Shown: positions 18,098-26,540 of the stretch, in pieces
Layout of the letters: each line of letters starts with the position of its first letter
Position numbering within the stretch: the first letter of the stretch is position 1
Source of the DNA: Pinibacter aurantiacus
Lineage (GTDB): Bacteria; Bacteroidota; Bacteroidia; Chitinophagales; Chitinophagaceae
DNA: 64,000 bases
NCBI RefSeq assembly: GCF_019130065.1
Contig: NZ_JAHSPG010000003.1
Span: 558,001-622,000, forward strand
Direction of reading: 5' to 3'
Translations under genes and position numbers: made by a program
The notes under the pieces: model-generated
The model's database searches: none
The model's input: the letters and a program-made list of their open reading frames with translations, nothing else
Told to the model about the DNA's origin: nothing

Positions 18098-18838
18098 ATG
18101 GTAACTATAGGCTTCCCTTTTACCGAATTGGCTAGTATTGACAGCACCAACAACTATGCCATGGCAATGGCACATGAAGGATTGGCCACTCACGGAGCGG
18201 CTTTTTTTGCCCACGAACAAACGGCCGGAAAGGGACAATTGGGGCGCCAATGGAAAACCACGGCGCTGGAAAACATCATGCTTTCCATTGTGCTTAAGCC
18301 TTCGGGGCTTCCGGTCACCCGGCAATTCTTCTTAAGCGCGGCAATTGCTGCCGGTTGTTATGACTTTTTTAAAAAATATGCGATTGACGATGTTGCGGTT
18401 AAATGGCCAAATGATATTTACTGGCGTGACAGAAAGGCAGGGGGAATTTTAATAGAAAACGTCCTTGCCGGCAAGAATTGGCAATTTGCCATTGTGGGGA
18501 TTGGCCTCAACATCAACCAGACCGTTTTTGCCGATGGCGTGACAAATCCGGTTTCGCTAAAACAAATAACGGGGAAAACCTTTCCAACAGTGGAAATGGC
18601 AAAGGAGTTGTGCAATTGCCTGCAAAAGAGATATGATCTGCTATTTTCTGCGCCTTTGCAGGAAACTTTGGATAACTACAACGAAATCTTGTACAAAAGA
18701 GGGCAAAAAGTAAAACTGAGAAAGGATATCGCCGTTTTTGAAACAATCATCAAGGGCGTGAATGAACAAGGCAAATTGATGACTTTTGATACAATGGAGC
18801 GGGAGTTTAGTCTGGGGGAAGTTAGTTTGGTAGTGTGA
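18098..18838 (+). CDS. birA: Biotin--[acetyl-CoA-carboxylase] ligase
   Basis: 246 aa. Catalytic domain motifs are present: IDSTNNYAM, the biotinyl-AMP loop AGKGQLGRQW, VKWPNDIYW, KAGGILIEN and VGIGLNIN. The N-terminal helix-turn-helix of E. coli BirA is absent, so this is a class I ligase without repressor function. The C-terminal SH3-like domain is short (GQKVKLRKD to FSLGEVSLVV). ATG at 18098 gives MVTIGFPF; an out-of-frame ATG four bases earlier is rejected. It converges on the peptidase gene, with the repeat 18851-18932 between them. Confidence 0.94.
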   Translation: MVTIGFPFTELASIDSTNNYAMAMAHEGLATHGAAFFAHEQTAGKGQLGRQWKTTALENIMLSIVLKPSGLPVTRQFFLSAAIAAGCYDFFKKYAIDDVAVKWPNDIYWRDRKAGGILIENVLAGKNWQFAIVGIGLNINQTVFADGVTNPVSLKQITGKTFPTVEMAKELCNCLQKRYDLLFSAPLQETLDNYNEILYKRGQKVKLRKDIAVFETIIKGVNEQGKLMTFDTMEREFSLGEVSLVV

Positions 18839-18850
18839 GTCGCTCATTTA

Positions 18851-18932
18851 CCACTAAGGCACTAAGGACACGAGTTTCACTAAGATGGTCATGTATATAA
18901 TTTACATAGTGAAACTTCGTGTCCTTAGTGGT
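18851..18932. repeat. Inverted repeat (CACTAAGG type) between convergent genes
   Basis: Arms 18851-18882 and 18907-18932 share CACTAAGG words followed by GACACGA and TTTCACTA. It probably terminates both birA and the peptidase gene. The entering strand carries TAA from both sides. Confidence 0.85.
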
Positions 18933-18945
18933 GTTTCTTCTTCTC

Positions 18946-21054
18946 TTATTTCCAGAAATCTTCCGGCATAGGTTTATTCAACAAATTCTTGTAGTAAAAC
19001 TTGTAAGACTCAAGTGCATTGTGAATGCGCTTAGCCGCAACATTTGAACCGATTCCGTGACGCTCGTTTGGATAGAGCATAAACTCAAAATCCTTTTTCA
19101 GATCTTCCAGCTTGTTGATCAGTTGAATGCTGTTTTGCATGTGCACATTGTCATCGGTTGTGCCGTGTACAATTCTTATCAATCCTTTGTATTTATCGGC
19201 ATAGGTATTAACAGCAGTGTTTTTATACCCATCCGGATTGTCTTTTGGCGTATCCATAAAACGCTCGGTGTAATGCGTATCGTACAACTGCCAGTCTGTT
19301 ACAGAAGCTTGCGCAATACCAAAATCAAATACATCTGCACCGTAGGTTAGCGCCATGCAAGTCATGTAACCACCAAAGCTGCCGCCGGTAATGCAAAGTT
19401 TGCCATTATCCATCCATGGCTGTTTTTTCAACCAGCGGCCACAGGTCATGAAATCTCCAATTTCATATTTACCCAACTGACGATAAATGTAGTTCATGCC
19501 GTTTTTTCCGAAGTGGCCACTGCTGCGATTGTCAAAAGCCACCTGCACCAGGCCCTCTTGTGCCCACCACTGGTTAAGGCCACCAACAGGTTTCCATCTG
19601 TCGTAAACGGTGCCTGCATCCGGGCCACCATAAATACTTACCAATACCGGATATTTTTTGGAAGGATCGAAGTTGATAGGATAAGTGATCGTTACTGGCA
19701 AATCAAACAAACCGTCATCGCTTTTTACCCTTACCAATTCTGTTTTTGGGAGTGCATAGCTCTCAAAATTTGCGCCCCTGCTATCGCCCAATTCACGAAT
19801 TACTTTTCCTTTGTTGTCAACCAGCGCCATTGTTGGTGGCGTGTTAAGATTGGAATAGGTAGTGATGAAATATTTGCCATCCGGCGAAACATTGATCGCG
19901 TCGTGGGTGTATTCGCCAAAAGTCAGTCTGGTAATGCCTTTGCCATTGAAAGGAGCTTTATATAAATCAAATCGAGCTGAGTTTTCTTTGCGTGCTTTAA
20001 AGTAAACGGCTTTGTTTTTTTCATCCACAAATGAAACGGCAGTAACGGTAAAATCGCCCTGGGTAATTGCATTTACAAACGTGCCATCTGCATTGTAGAG
20101 ATACAATTGTTTCCAACCGCTTTTGTCACTTTTAACAATGAACTGTTTTCCTCCGTTGATGAACTGGAAACGATCATCTTCATCCAGTACGATCCATGTT
20201 TTTTGTTCTTCGCTGTACACCTGTTTTTTTGCGCCATCGAAACCTACTGAATAAATTTTCAGGTTGTTCTGGTCGCGGTTCATCCACTGCACCCATAAGG
20301 TATTGTCTGGTGCCCACATTGGAGTGCCGAAATACTGATCGTCCTTGTCGTTGAAATCTGCCCAATTCACTTTTGCATTGGCAATGTCGGCGATACCAAT
20401 TTTTACTTCGGGGTTTTTATCGCCGGCTTTTGGATAGCGTTGATTTTCCAAATAACCATGTTGACCGTCTGCGACATAAATAGGGAAAACAGGCACCATT
20501 GATTGATCAAAACGCATGAATGCAAGGTGTTTGCTGTCATCGCTCCACCAGAAAGCCTTGTAATGACTGGCTCTTCCGAGAATTTCTTCATAGTACACCC
20601 ATGAAGCATATCCATTCAAAATGTTGTCAGAGCCATCAGTTGTAAGTTGTGTTTCTTTATGTGTTGCAATCTCCAAAGCATAGAGATTGTTGTTCTTTGT
20701 GTATGCGAAAAATTTTCCATCCGGAGAAGCGGTCATATTTACCGCACCTTCCACGCCGATCATTGGTACTATTGGCTGGGTAGGTTTCAATTGTCCGGTG
20801 AAAACAACCGCTTTGCCTGTTTTGGCGTCCACGCTGTATTGTGTGGCTTTGCCATCTTCTCTCTTTGTTTCCAGGTAATGTTCATTGTCGATCCATCTCG
20901 AGATGTCCGGCAATGGCTTGGTAATATTCAGATTGGCGCCGGATTTGAAAACATCGTTGAACGAGAATGTTTTCTTTTGGGCAAAAGAAATGTTTGCACT
21001 GCACATCAATGCAATTGATGCGACAAACAGTAGATTTTTCCTCATGTTAGGCAT
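18946..21054 (-). CDS. Exported S9 family (dipeptidyl peptidase IV-like) serine peptidase
   Basis: 702 aa. Signal peptide NLLFVASIALMCSANISFAQ. The N-terminal beta-propeller (about residues 40-430) contains SPDGKFFAYTKNNNLY and ASWVYYEEILGR, whose EE pair fits the DPP IV N-terminus-binding motif. The C-terminal alpha/beta hydrolase has nucleophile GGSFGGYM, Asp in GTTDDNVHMQNS and His in NERHGI. Expected activity is removal of X-Pro dipeptides in the periplasm or at the surface. Two in-frame ATGs (21054 and 21045) are both possible. Confidence 0.93.
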   Translation of the reverse strand: MPNMRKNLLFVASIALMCSANISFAQKKTFSFNDVFKSGANLNITKPLPDISRWIDNEHYLETKREDGKATQYSVDAKTGKAVVFTGQLKPTQPIVPMIGVEGAVNMTASPDGKFFAYTKNNNLYALEIATHKETQLTTDGSDNILNGYASWVYYEEILGRASHYKAFWWSDDSKHLAFMRFDQSMVPVFPIYVADGQHGYLENQRYPKAGDKNPEVKIGIADIANAKVNWADFNDKDDQYFGTPMWAPDNTLWVQWMNRDQNNLKIYSVGFDGAKKQVYSEEQKTWIVLDEDDRFQFINGGKQFIVKSDKSGWKQLYLYNADGTFVNAITQGDFTVTAVSFVDEKNKAVYFKARKENSARFDLYKAPFNGKGITRLTFGEYTHDAINVSPDGKYFITTYSNLNTPPTMALVDNKGKVIRELGDSRGANFESYALPKTELVRVKSDDGLFDLPVTITYPINFDPSKKYPVLVSIYGGPDAGTVYDRWKPVGGLNQWWAQEGLVQVAFDNRSSGHFGKNGMNYIYRQLGKYEIGDFMTCGRWLKKQPWMDNGKLCITGGSFGGYMTCMALTYGADVFDFGIAQASVTDWQLYDTHYTERFMDTPKDNPDGYKNTAVNTYADKYKGLIRIVHGTTDDNVHMQNSIQLINKLEDLKKDFEFMLYPNERHGIGSNVAAKRIHNALESYKFYYKNLLNKPMPEDFWK

Positions 21055-21157
21055 TTATTTGATCGTCGAATGTAAAAAAGGTTTTGAGAAATGTGATACC
21101 GATGGTGTAAAAAATTGTGTCGCCCATTTCGATTAAGCCAATTGTACGATACAATCT

Positions 21158-21165
21158 TAGATTTG
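21158..21165 (+). promoter_or_regulatory. Candidate -7 box for the 57-aa gene
   Basis: TAGATTTG, 29 bp before the ATG at 21194. No good -33 box is visible, but the position supports transcription of the small gene. Confidence 0.45.
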
Positions 21166-21193
21166 CTGTCTTAATAGATGAAAAACAGATCCC

Positions 21194-21367
21194 ATGAAAC
21201 TTCGACGAAATAAGAAAAAGCAATCCGAATATCTGACAAAGCAAGCGGTTTCATCAAAAGTAGAAAACGTAAAAGCAAACATTAAAAGAGGCTTGAAGGA
21301 AATGCAGCAGTTCAAACTGGGAAAGCTAAAAGGAACATTTGCAAAAGATTTTTTGAATGAGCTATAA
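21194..21367 (+). CDS. 57-aa basic, antitoxin-like protein
   Basis: Starts MKLRRNKKKQSEYLTKQAVS and ends LKGTFAKDFLNEL. The last 15 residues resemble the toxin-neutralising tail (LxxAKDLLNEL) of small Bacteroidota antitoxins of ParE/RelE or PIN systems (memory, unverified). A central amphipathic helix (VKANIKRGLKEMQQFK) precedes it. No toxin gene follows: the next 137 bp hold only a palindrome, then a convergent small gene. It is called from a clean ATG, an upstream TAGATTTG box and a plausible protein, so it is moderately supported and may be an orphan. Confidence 0.6.
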   Translation: MKLRRNKKKQSEYLTKQAVSSKVENVKANIKRGLKEMQQFKLGKLKGTFAKDFLNEL

Positions 21368-21373
21368 GGTCAT

Positions 21374-21484
21374 CGCCGTTGTTGGTATCGAAGCTCAGCT
21401 TGCAGCGCCGACGTACCAACAACAATTGTGCTGGTTGTTGTTGGTGAGCTCCCGCCCAAAGCAACGATTTACACCAACAACGGC
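21374..21484. repeat. Double nested palindrome between the two small genes
   Basis: Outer 13-bp arms CGCCGTTGTTGGT (21374-21386) and complement (21472-21484). Inner 11-bp arms at 21415-21425 and 21435-21445 use the same ACCAACAAC word. The element begins 6 bp after the stop of the 57-aa gene. Confidence 0.85.
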
Positions 21485-21504
21485 GGCGAAAACCAACTAA
21501 AAGC

Positions 21505-21657
21505 TTAGCTGGACTTGTTTTTTAACCGCTCTAACAACTCTTTGATTACGCTTTCATGAGATCTAAGTTTTCCCTCTTCTGCTTCTGTCAGGGCTTTGTC
21601 GATAGCTTCTTTTTGCTCATCGCTAATCTCATCCCACCAGTCATTTTTTTCATCCAT
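21505..21657 (-). CDS. 50-aa acidic, antitoxin-like protein
   Basis: Starts MDEKNDWWDEISDEQKEAID and continues KALTEAEEGKLRSHESVIKE to the end LLERLKNKSS. The WWDEIxxEQKxAIDxALxEAExGxxxSHExV pattern is the one I associate with antitoxin components of RelE/ParE addiction modules in Bacteroidota. The expected toxin gene downstream on the same strand is absent; the palindrome 21374-21484 is there instead. Upstream is the terminator of the ABC exporter. Probably an orphan antitoxin. Confidence 0.65.
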   Translation of the reverse strand: MDEKNDWWDEISDEQKEAIDKALTEAEEGKLRSHESVIKELLERLKNKSS

Positions 21658-21698
21658 AGATAGGAAGTTTAAAAAATTTAGAACATTAAATAAAAAAC

Positions 21699-21726
21699 TC
21701 TGGCTCGTGTCTTCACGAGCCAGAGC
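21699..21726 (-). terminator. Intrinsic terminator of the MsbA-like exporter gene
   Basis: 12-bp perfect stem CTCTGGCTCGTG/CACGAGCCAGAG, 4-nt loop, followed on minus by TTTTTTATTT. Confidence 0.88.
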
Positions 21727-21754
21727 ATCTATGCGTTATCTTTTGTAGTAAACA

Positions 21755-21801
21755 TTCAAAGAATTCTTAATTCTTAATTCCTAATTCCTAATTGATCTCC
21801 C
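21755..21801. repeat. Single-armed tandem repeat (TTCCTAA type) at a gene end
   Basis: TTCTTAA/TTCCTAA 7-mers ending next to the exporter stop codon (21802-21804). No complementary array is present. The same word forms the tract 56034-56082. Confidence 0.7.
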
Positions 21802-23610
21802 CTATTTCACTTCCTGCATATTTACCAGCTTCTTGTAGAAACCTTCCAGCGCAATCAACTCTTCATGCGTACCGCGTTCTACAATTTCACCTTTTTGCAA
21901 TACTATGATTTCATCTGCGTGGCGAATGGTGGAAAGTCGGTGTGCAATCACAATGCTGGTGCGGTTTTGCATCATATTATTGATGGCGTCCTGCACCAGT
22001 CTTTCACTTTCTGTATCGAGGGAAGAAGTGGCTTCATCCAGGATTAAGATCGGAGGATTTTTCAATACCGCCCTGGCGATGGTGAGCCTTTGTCTTTCAC
22101 CGCCGCTCAGTTTAGAGCCGCGGTCACCAATGTTGGTATCGTAACCTTCTTCTTTTTGTACAATGAATTTATGCGCATTGGCTACCGTTGCGGCGTTAAT
22201 GATATCTTCCTTAGTAGCATTTGGAGAGCCCAAAGAAATATTGTTTGCGATGGTATCATTAAACAAGATCGGCTCCTGCGTTACAATGCTTATGTGTTGT
22301 CTCACTGATGCTAAAGAATAGTCTTTTATATTAACACCATCAATCAACACTTCACCACCCGTTGCATCATGAAAACGCGGTACAAGGTCGGCCAGAGTTG
22401 ACTTTCCGGCACCGGAGGAACCTACCAACGCAACGGTTTTACCTTTTTTAATAGTAAGATTGATGTTCTTTAAAATCACTGCATCATCGTAGGCAAATGA
22501 CACGTTGCGTAATTCAATGCTATCATTAAAGGCTGGCAATTGCTTACCGTTGAGATTGTCCTGTACAGTTACCGGTGCGTTCAGTACTTCTTCCACACGC
22601 TCAATCGCTGCAGCACCTCTTTGTATGTTAAAGAAAGAAGTTGAAATATTTTTTGCCGGATTAATGAGCAATCCGAAAGAAGCTATGTACGCCAGCAAAC
22701 CAGATGCTGTAAGCGTATTGCCACCAGCCAATACAAGTCGTCCTCCGAAGTACAAAATAATACAAAGCACCATTACACCAAGCAATTCGGTAAGAGGAGA
22801 AGCAAGATCGCGACGGGCATTCATTTTTTTGCGAATGCGGAAAAGGTCATCATTTATTGCAAAAAATCTTGTGCTCAATAGTTTCTCTGCCATAAATGCT
22901 TTGATCACACGAAGACCGCCAAGCGTTTCATCCATGATCGACAAACTTTCACCGAGTCTCACAGCTGCGTCTTGTGATTGCGTTTTCAATTTACGACTGA
23001 TCCTCCCGATAAAAAAACCTGTTACGGGCAATAAAATCAAAAGAAAAAGAGAAAGCACAGGTGAAATAATGATCAGCGAGATGAGGTATCCGATTATCGT
23101 GATAGGATCTTTTACCAATCCTTCCATAGTACCCACTATCGAACTTTCAATTTCGACGATATCATTGGTCATTCTCGACATAATATCGCCCTTTCTTTTT
23201 TCGGTAAAATAGCCTACCGGCAGCTCAAGGATCTTGTTATACAAGTCCTTCCTCATTTCTGTGACCACAGCACTTCTGATTGGCGCCGATAAAAGATTGG
23301 AGAGATATAGGAAAAGATTTTTTAATAATGTAGACCCAATAAGAAACACGCAGATGATAGTCAATGCGGCAACACGTCCGTCGCGTTGAATCACACCTAC
23401 AAGGTATCGGTTCACTACCGACAACAATTTTGTGTCACTCAAAATTTGTTTTGCAGGCTGATCGGGCTTGAAAATAAGATCAAAGAAAGGCATCAACATG
23501 GCGATGGAAAAAACACCAAATAATGTAGCCAGTAATGTAAAAACAAAATAAAGCGTCAACTTGTCGCTGTACCGCCTGATATACTTAAAAATCCTCGAAA
23601 ACTTCTTCAT
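21802..23610 (-). CDS. ABC exporter, MsbA-like (fused membrane and ATPase domains)
   Basis: 602 aa. Six membrane helices occupy residues about 20-320, then an ATPase domain with Walker A GSSGAGKS, Q-loop VTQEPILF, signature LSGGERQR, Walker B ILILDEATSSLD and switch His in VIAHRLSTI. The overall order and length match homodimeric lipid A/lipid exporters of the MsbA group, though drug export cannot be excluded. It is divergent from rbfA with 75 bp between them. A TACCTTTG -7 box (23680-23673) lies upstream on minus, and a strong terminator ends the transcript. Confidence 0.9.
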   Translation of the reverse strand: MKKFSRIFKYIRRYSDKLTLYFVFTLLATLFGVFSIAMLMPFFDLIFKPDQPAKQILSDTKLLSVVNRYLVGVIQRDGRVAALTIICVFLIGSTLLKNLFLYLSNLLSAPIRSAVVTEMRKDLYNKILELPVGYFTEKRKGDIMSRMTNDIVEIESSIVGTMEGLVKDPITIIGYLISLIIISPVLSLFLLILLPVTGFFIGRISRKLKTQSQDAAVRLGESLSIMDETLGGLRVIKAFMAEKLLSTRFFAINDDLFRIRKKMNARRDLASPLTELLGVMVLCIILYFGGRLVLAGGNTLTASGLLAYIASFGLLINPAKNISTSFFNIQRGAAAIERVEEVLNAPVTVQDNLNGKQLPAFNDSIELRNVSFAYDDAVILKNINLTIKKGKTVALVGSSGAGKSTLADLVPRFHDATGGEVLIDGVNIKDYSLASVRQHISIVTQEPILFNDTIANNISLGSPNATKEDIINAATVANAHKFIVQKEEGYDTNIGDRGSKLSGGERQRLTIARAVLKNPPILILDEATSSLDTESERLVQDAINNMMQNRTSIVIAHRLSTIRHADEIIVLQKGEIVERGTHEELIALEGFYKKLVNMQEVK

Positions 23611-23672
23611 TTTATATTTGATCGTGTGGTTTTATCCCAGCTTCACTTTTAAAGCTGTAAATTTACAGCGCA

Positions 23673-23680
23673 CAAAGGTA
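23673..23680 (-). promoter_or_regulatory. Candidate -7 box for the MsbA-like gene
   Basis: TACCTTTG on minus, 63 bp before the start codon, inside the short divergent gap with rbfA. The nearest TTTG upstream is about 23 bp away, longer than ideal. Confidence 0.45.
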
Positions 23681-23685
23681 ATATT

Positions 23686-24066
23686 ATGGAAGAAGGAAAA
23701 AGACAAAAACAGGTGGCAGGTTTGTTAAATGAAGAACTGAACGCCATTTTTCAAAAACTCGGTTTAAGCATGATAGATGGCGGAATGGTTTCCATTTCCT
23801 CCGTAAAAATTACTCCTGACCTGTTCCAGGCGAGAATATATCTAAGTTTTTTCCAGATAAAAGACCCCAAGGCTACCCTCAAAAAAATTGAGGAAAGAGA
23901 GTGGGAAATCAAAAAAGAACTGGTTGCCCGCGTAAAAAGCCAGTTGCGCTCTATGCCGCAACTTACCTTCTACGTCGATGATACATTGGATTATGTATTT
24001 AAAATGGAAGAATTATTTAAAAAGATCAATGAGGAACGCCCTTCTTCAGACGAAGAGAAATCCTAA
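23686..24066 (+). CDS. rbfA: 30S ribosome-binding factor A
   Basis: 126 aa, normal size. It starts MEEGKRQKQVAGLLNEELN and carries the KH-like fold pattern ISSVKITPDLFQARIYLSFF followed by LRSMPQLTFYVDDTLDYVFKMEELF. It helps mature the 5' end of 16S rRNA and the 30S head in the cytoplasm. It is followed after 25 bp by the LolC/E-like permease gene, probably in one transcript. Confidence 0.95.
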   Translation: MEEGKRQKQVAGLLNEELNAIFQKLGLSMIDGGMVSISSVKITPDLFQARIYLSFFQIKDPKATLKKIEEREWEIKKELVARVKSQLRSMPQLTFYVDDTLDYVFKMEELFKKINEERPSSDEEKS

Positions 24067-24091
24067 GTTTACAGCATAAAAAACTTCCCGA

Positions 24092-25303
24092 TTGAATTTT
24101 CTATTTGCCTGGCGCTATTTCAGATCTAAAAAATCAACCAACGCCATTAACATCATTGCATGGATAAGTGTACTTGCCATTATGGTGGGTACTGCTTCAT
24201 TTATCGTGGTGCTTAGCGTGTACAATGGTTTTGAAGACCTGGTAAAATCACTGTATGCGTCGTTTTACACCGACCTTAAAGTGGTTCCGGTAAAGGGCAA
24301 AACGATCATTTTTACTCCGGAAGAATTGGCAAAGATCAAGACTGTTCCAGGCGTGGATGCCTATTCGCTGAATGTGGAAGAAAAGGCTCTGATGAGAAAT
24401 GGCGATTGGCAAAGCCTGGTGTATTTAAAAGGTGTTGACTCTGATTACACGAAGGTCACCAGTGTAAAGCAACATGTAAGACATGGCAATTATGAATTGG
24501 GGACCGCAGATAAACCGGTAGCTGTATTGGGAGTTGGTGTTGAAAATGCTTTGGCACTAGAGGCAGAAAAAGCTTTGCTTCCATTAACGGTTTACCTCCC
24601 GCAAAAAGGTGAGACCACCGACCCACTGCAAAGTCTCGCGGCAGATAATATAAGCACTTCAGGGGCTTTTGCTATTCAGGAAGATTTCGACAATAAGTAT
24701 GTCATTACCAACATTGGCTTTATGCAGCGTATGCTGCACTTACAGCCGGATGAATACAGCGCGGCAGAAATTTCTTTAAAAGCCGGTGCCAATCCGGATA
24801 AGGTCAAACGCAATTTGCAGGCAGCTCTCGGAAACAAAATTGATGTAACAACAAGGTACGAGCAGAACAAAACATTTTTCTCTGCCATGCAGCTGGAAAA
24901 ATGGATCATTTACGGCGTACTTTCATTGATACTTACGGTGGCTGCGTTTACAATGATCGGTGCATTGACGATGCTGGTTCTGGAAAAACAAAAAGATATT
25001 CAAATATTAAAAGCGCTTGGCACGCCCGACAATAAAGTGCAGGGCATTTTTCTAAGTGAGGGCCTACTATTAGCTTCTGTTGGCGGCGTGGGCGGCGTTC
25101 TGCTGGCGGTGATTATTTGCTGGGCGCAGGAAAAATTCAAAATCATTGCTCTCGAAGGAGGCAGTTTTGTAATAGATCATTACCCTGTAAAACTATACGC
25201 ATCAGATGTTTTGCTGGTGCTCTTTACCGTTATAATTGTGGCAATGCTGGCCTCCTGGTTTCCCTCTAGAAAAGCTTCTTTACAGCCAATTGAGTTGCGA
25301 TAG
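24092..25303 (+). CDS. FtsX/LolC-LolE-like ABC transporter permease
   Basis: 403 aa starting at TTG (24092-24094), the only start that keeps the conserved N-terminus (NFLFAWRYFRSKKSTNAINI). The first membrane helix is about residues 22-45, a large periplasmic domain about 46-265, and three more helices at about 270-300, 320-345 and 370-392. This MacB/LolE topology fits permeases that move lipoproteins or help assemble the envelope, using an ATPase encoded elsewhere. Its stop is about 12 bp from the next repeat. Confidence 0.9.
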   Translation: MNFLFAWRYFRSKKSTNAINIIAWISVLAIMVGTASFIVVLSVYNGFEDLVKSLYASFYTDLKVVPVKGKTIIFTPEELAKIKTVPGVDAYSLNVEEKALMRNGDWQSLVYLKGVDSDYTKVTSVKQHVRHGNYELGTADKPVAVLGVGVENALALEAEKALLPLTVYLPQKGETTDPLQSLAADNISTSGAFAIQEDFDNKYVITNIGFMQRMLHLQPDEYSAAEISLKAGANPDKVKRNLQAALGNKIDVTTRYEQNKTFFSAMQLEKWIIYGVLSLILTVAAFTMIGALTMLVLEKQKDIQILKALGTPDNKVQGIFLSEGLLLASVGGVGGVLLAVIICWAQEKFKIIALEGGSFVIDHYPVKLYASDVLLVLFTVIIVAMLASWFPSRKASLQPIELR

Positions 25304-25314
25304 GCGCAATGTGG

Positions 25315-25460
25315 GAATTTGAAAATTTGAAAATTTGAAAATTCTTTATTGTCGACCACCAAAACGGTTACCCAATTTCAAAACATTCGAAGAGTTGAAA
25401 ATCCATGATGCAAGTCACACCTCTCATTTTCAAATTTTCAAATCTTCAAATTCTCAAATT
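25315..25460. repeat. Inverted tandem-word repeat (TTTGAAAA type) between convergent genes
   Basis: Left arm 25315-25344 and right arm 25424-25460 of TTTGAAAA 8-mers, spacer about 80 bp. The TGA stop of the transketolase gene lies within the right arm; the minus strand reads AATTTGAGAATTTGAAG. Sister copies are at 30235-30389 and, single-armed, at 46985-47008. Confidence 0.88.
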
Positions 25461-26299
25461 GCCGGATAGTCTCCCAGCGTCTCCGGTATCTGCGCCAGCG
25501 CCTTAGCCAACTGTTCATCATTCGGTGCTACTCCGTGCCACTCGTGATGTCCTTCCATAAAATCCACGCCTTTGCCCATAACAGTATGCATCATGATAGC
25601 GATCGGTTTTCCTTTCCCTAAAAATGTCTTCGCGCTTTCAATGGTGCTGACAACAAGATCCATGTTATTTCCGTCCTCGAGGCGAATTACTTCCCAACCA
25701 AAAGAGGCAAATTTTTCAGGCAGGTTGCCCAAATTCATCACTTTTGCGGTAGGGCCGTCAATTTGTTGTCCATTCCAGTCTACAGTTGAAATAAGATTAT
25801 CCACTTTGTGGTGTGCTGCAAACATTAAAGCTTCCCAGTTTTGTCCTTCATCCAATTCCCCGTCTCCATGAAGTGTAAAAACGGTTTGCGGATCGTTGTT
25901 AAGCTTTTTTGCGAGTGCCGCTCCAATGGCTACACTCATGCCCTGCCCCAGTGATCCGCTGGCTACGCGAATGCCCGGAAGGTGTTCATGAGTAGTTGGG
26001 TGTCCCTGAAGACGAGAATCTAATTTCCTAAATGTGTTTAATTCTTTTAATTCGAAATAACCTGATCTTGCAAGAGTTGCATAGAAAACCGGTGAAATGT
26101 GTCCATTGGACAAAAAGAAAATATCTTCTCCTTTTCCATCCATTGAAAAGGATGGGTTATGCTTCAATATTTTAAAATAAAGTGCTGTAAAAAATTCTGT
26201 ACAACCTAAAGAGCCGCCGGGATGCCCACTGTTTGCGCCGTGTACCATTCTCAAAATATCCCTCCTTATCTGCGATGCAGTTTCTTGTAGTGTAGGCAT
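25454..26299 (-). CDS. Transketolase, N-terminal (thiamine pyrophosphate) subunit
   Basis: 281 aa. It has the N-terminal half of transketolase only: GANSGHPGGSLGCTEFFTALY, GHISPVFYATLARSGYF, GSLGQGMSVAIGAALAKKL and the TPP/metal motif GDGELDEGQNWEAL. The C-terminal half is made as a separate protein in such bacteria; it is not adjacent here, because the downstream neighbour is a convergent permease gene. The pair transfers two-carbon units in the pentose phosphate pathway. A good promoter lies upstream. The stop codon is inside a repeat arm. Confidence 0.93.
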   Translation of the reverse strand: MPTLQETASQIRRDILRMVHGANSGHPGGSLGCTEFFTALYFKILKHNPSFSMDGKGEDIFFLSNGHISPVFYATLARSGYFELKELNTFRKLDSRLQGHPTTHEHLPGIRVASGSLGQGMSVAIGAALAKKLNNDPQTVFTLHGDGELDEGQNWEALMFAAHHKVDNLISTVDWNGQQIDGPTAKVMNLGNLPEKFASFGWEVIRLEDGNNMDLVVSTIESAKTFLGKGKPIAIMMHTVMGKGVDFMEGHHEWHGVAPNDEQLAKALAQIPETLGDYPAI

Positions 26300-26319
26300 A
26301 TATAAAGTGTTGAGTTTAA

Positions 26320-26350
26320 CAAATCTAATCTTAAAAAAAATTTATACCAA
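26320..26350 (-). promoter_or_regulatory. Promoter for the transketolase subunit gene
   Basis: On minus, TTG (26350-26348), 20-bp spacer, TAGATTTG (26327-26320), about 21 bp before the ATG. Good consensus match. Confidence 0.65.
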
Positions 26351-26511
26351 CAATTTGAATACATTAAAGTTTTCTAATATAAACGGTATGTGGTACTTTA
26401 TTTGCATTGTATTTAACCTGCATTCCTGTCTAATATCATGGTAAACCATTAGAAGAATAAAAATTTTTGGTTATCAGACCACTTTGAATAAGGGTTATCC
26501 AACTTAAAGTA

Positions 26512-26519
26512 TATTTTTG
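26512..26519 (+). promoter_or_regulatory. -7 box for the WecA/TagO-like gene
   Basis: TATTTTTG, 21 bp before the ATG at 26541. It argues against an upstream TTG start at 26517, which would lie inside the promoter. Confidence 0.55.
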
Positions 26520-26540
26520 TACCGCAATCAATTAAACCTT

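Noticed and set aside
22505-23212. Plus-strand open frame of 235 codons
   Set aside because: Antisense to the membrane domain of the MsbA-like exporter; no start context or family.
25315-25460. Possible CRISPR array from regularly repeated words
   Set aside because: Units are 7-8 bp without spacers and the second arm is inverted; no cas genes are present.
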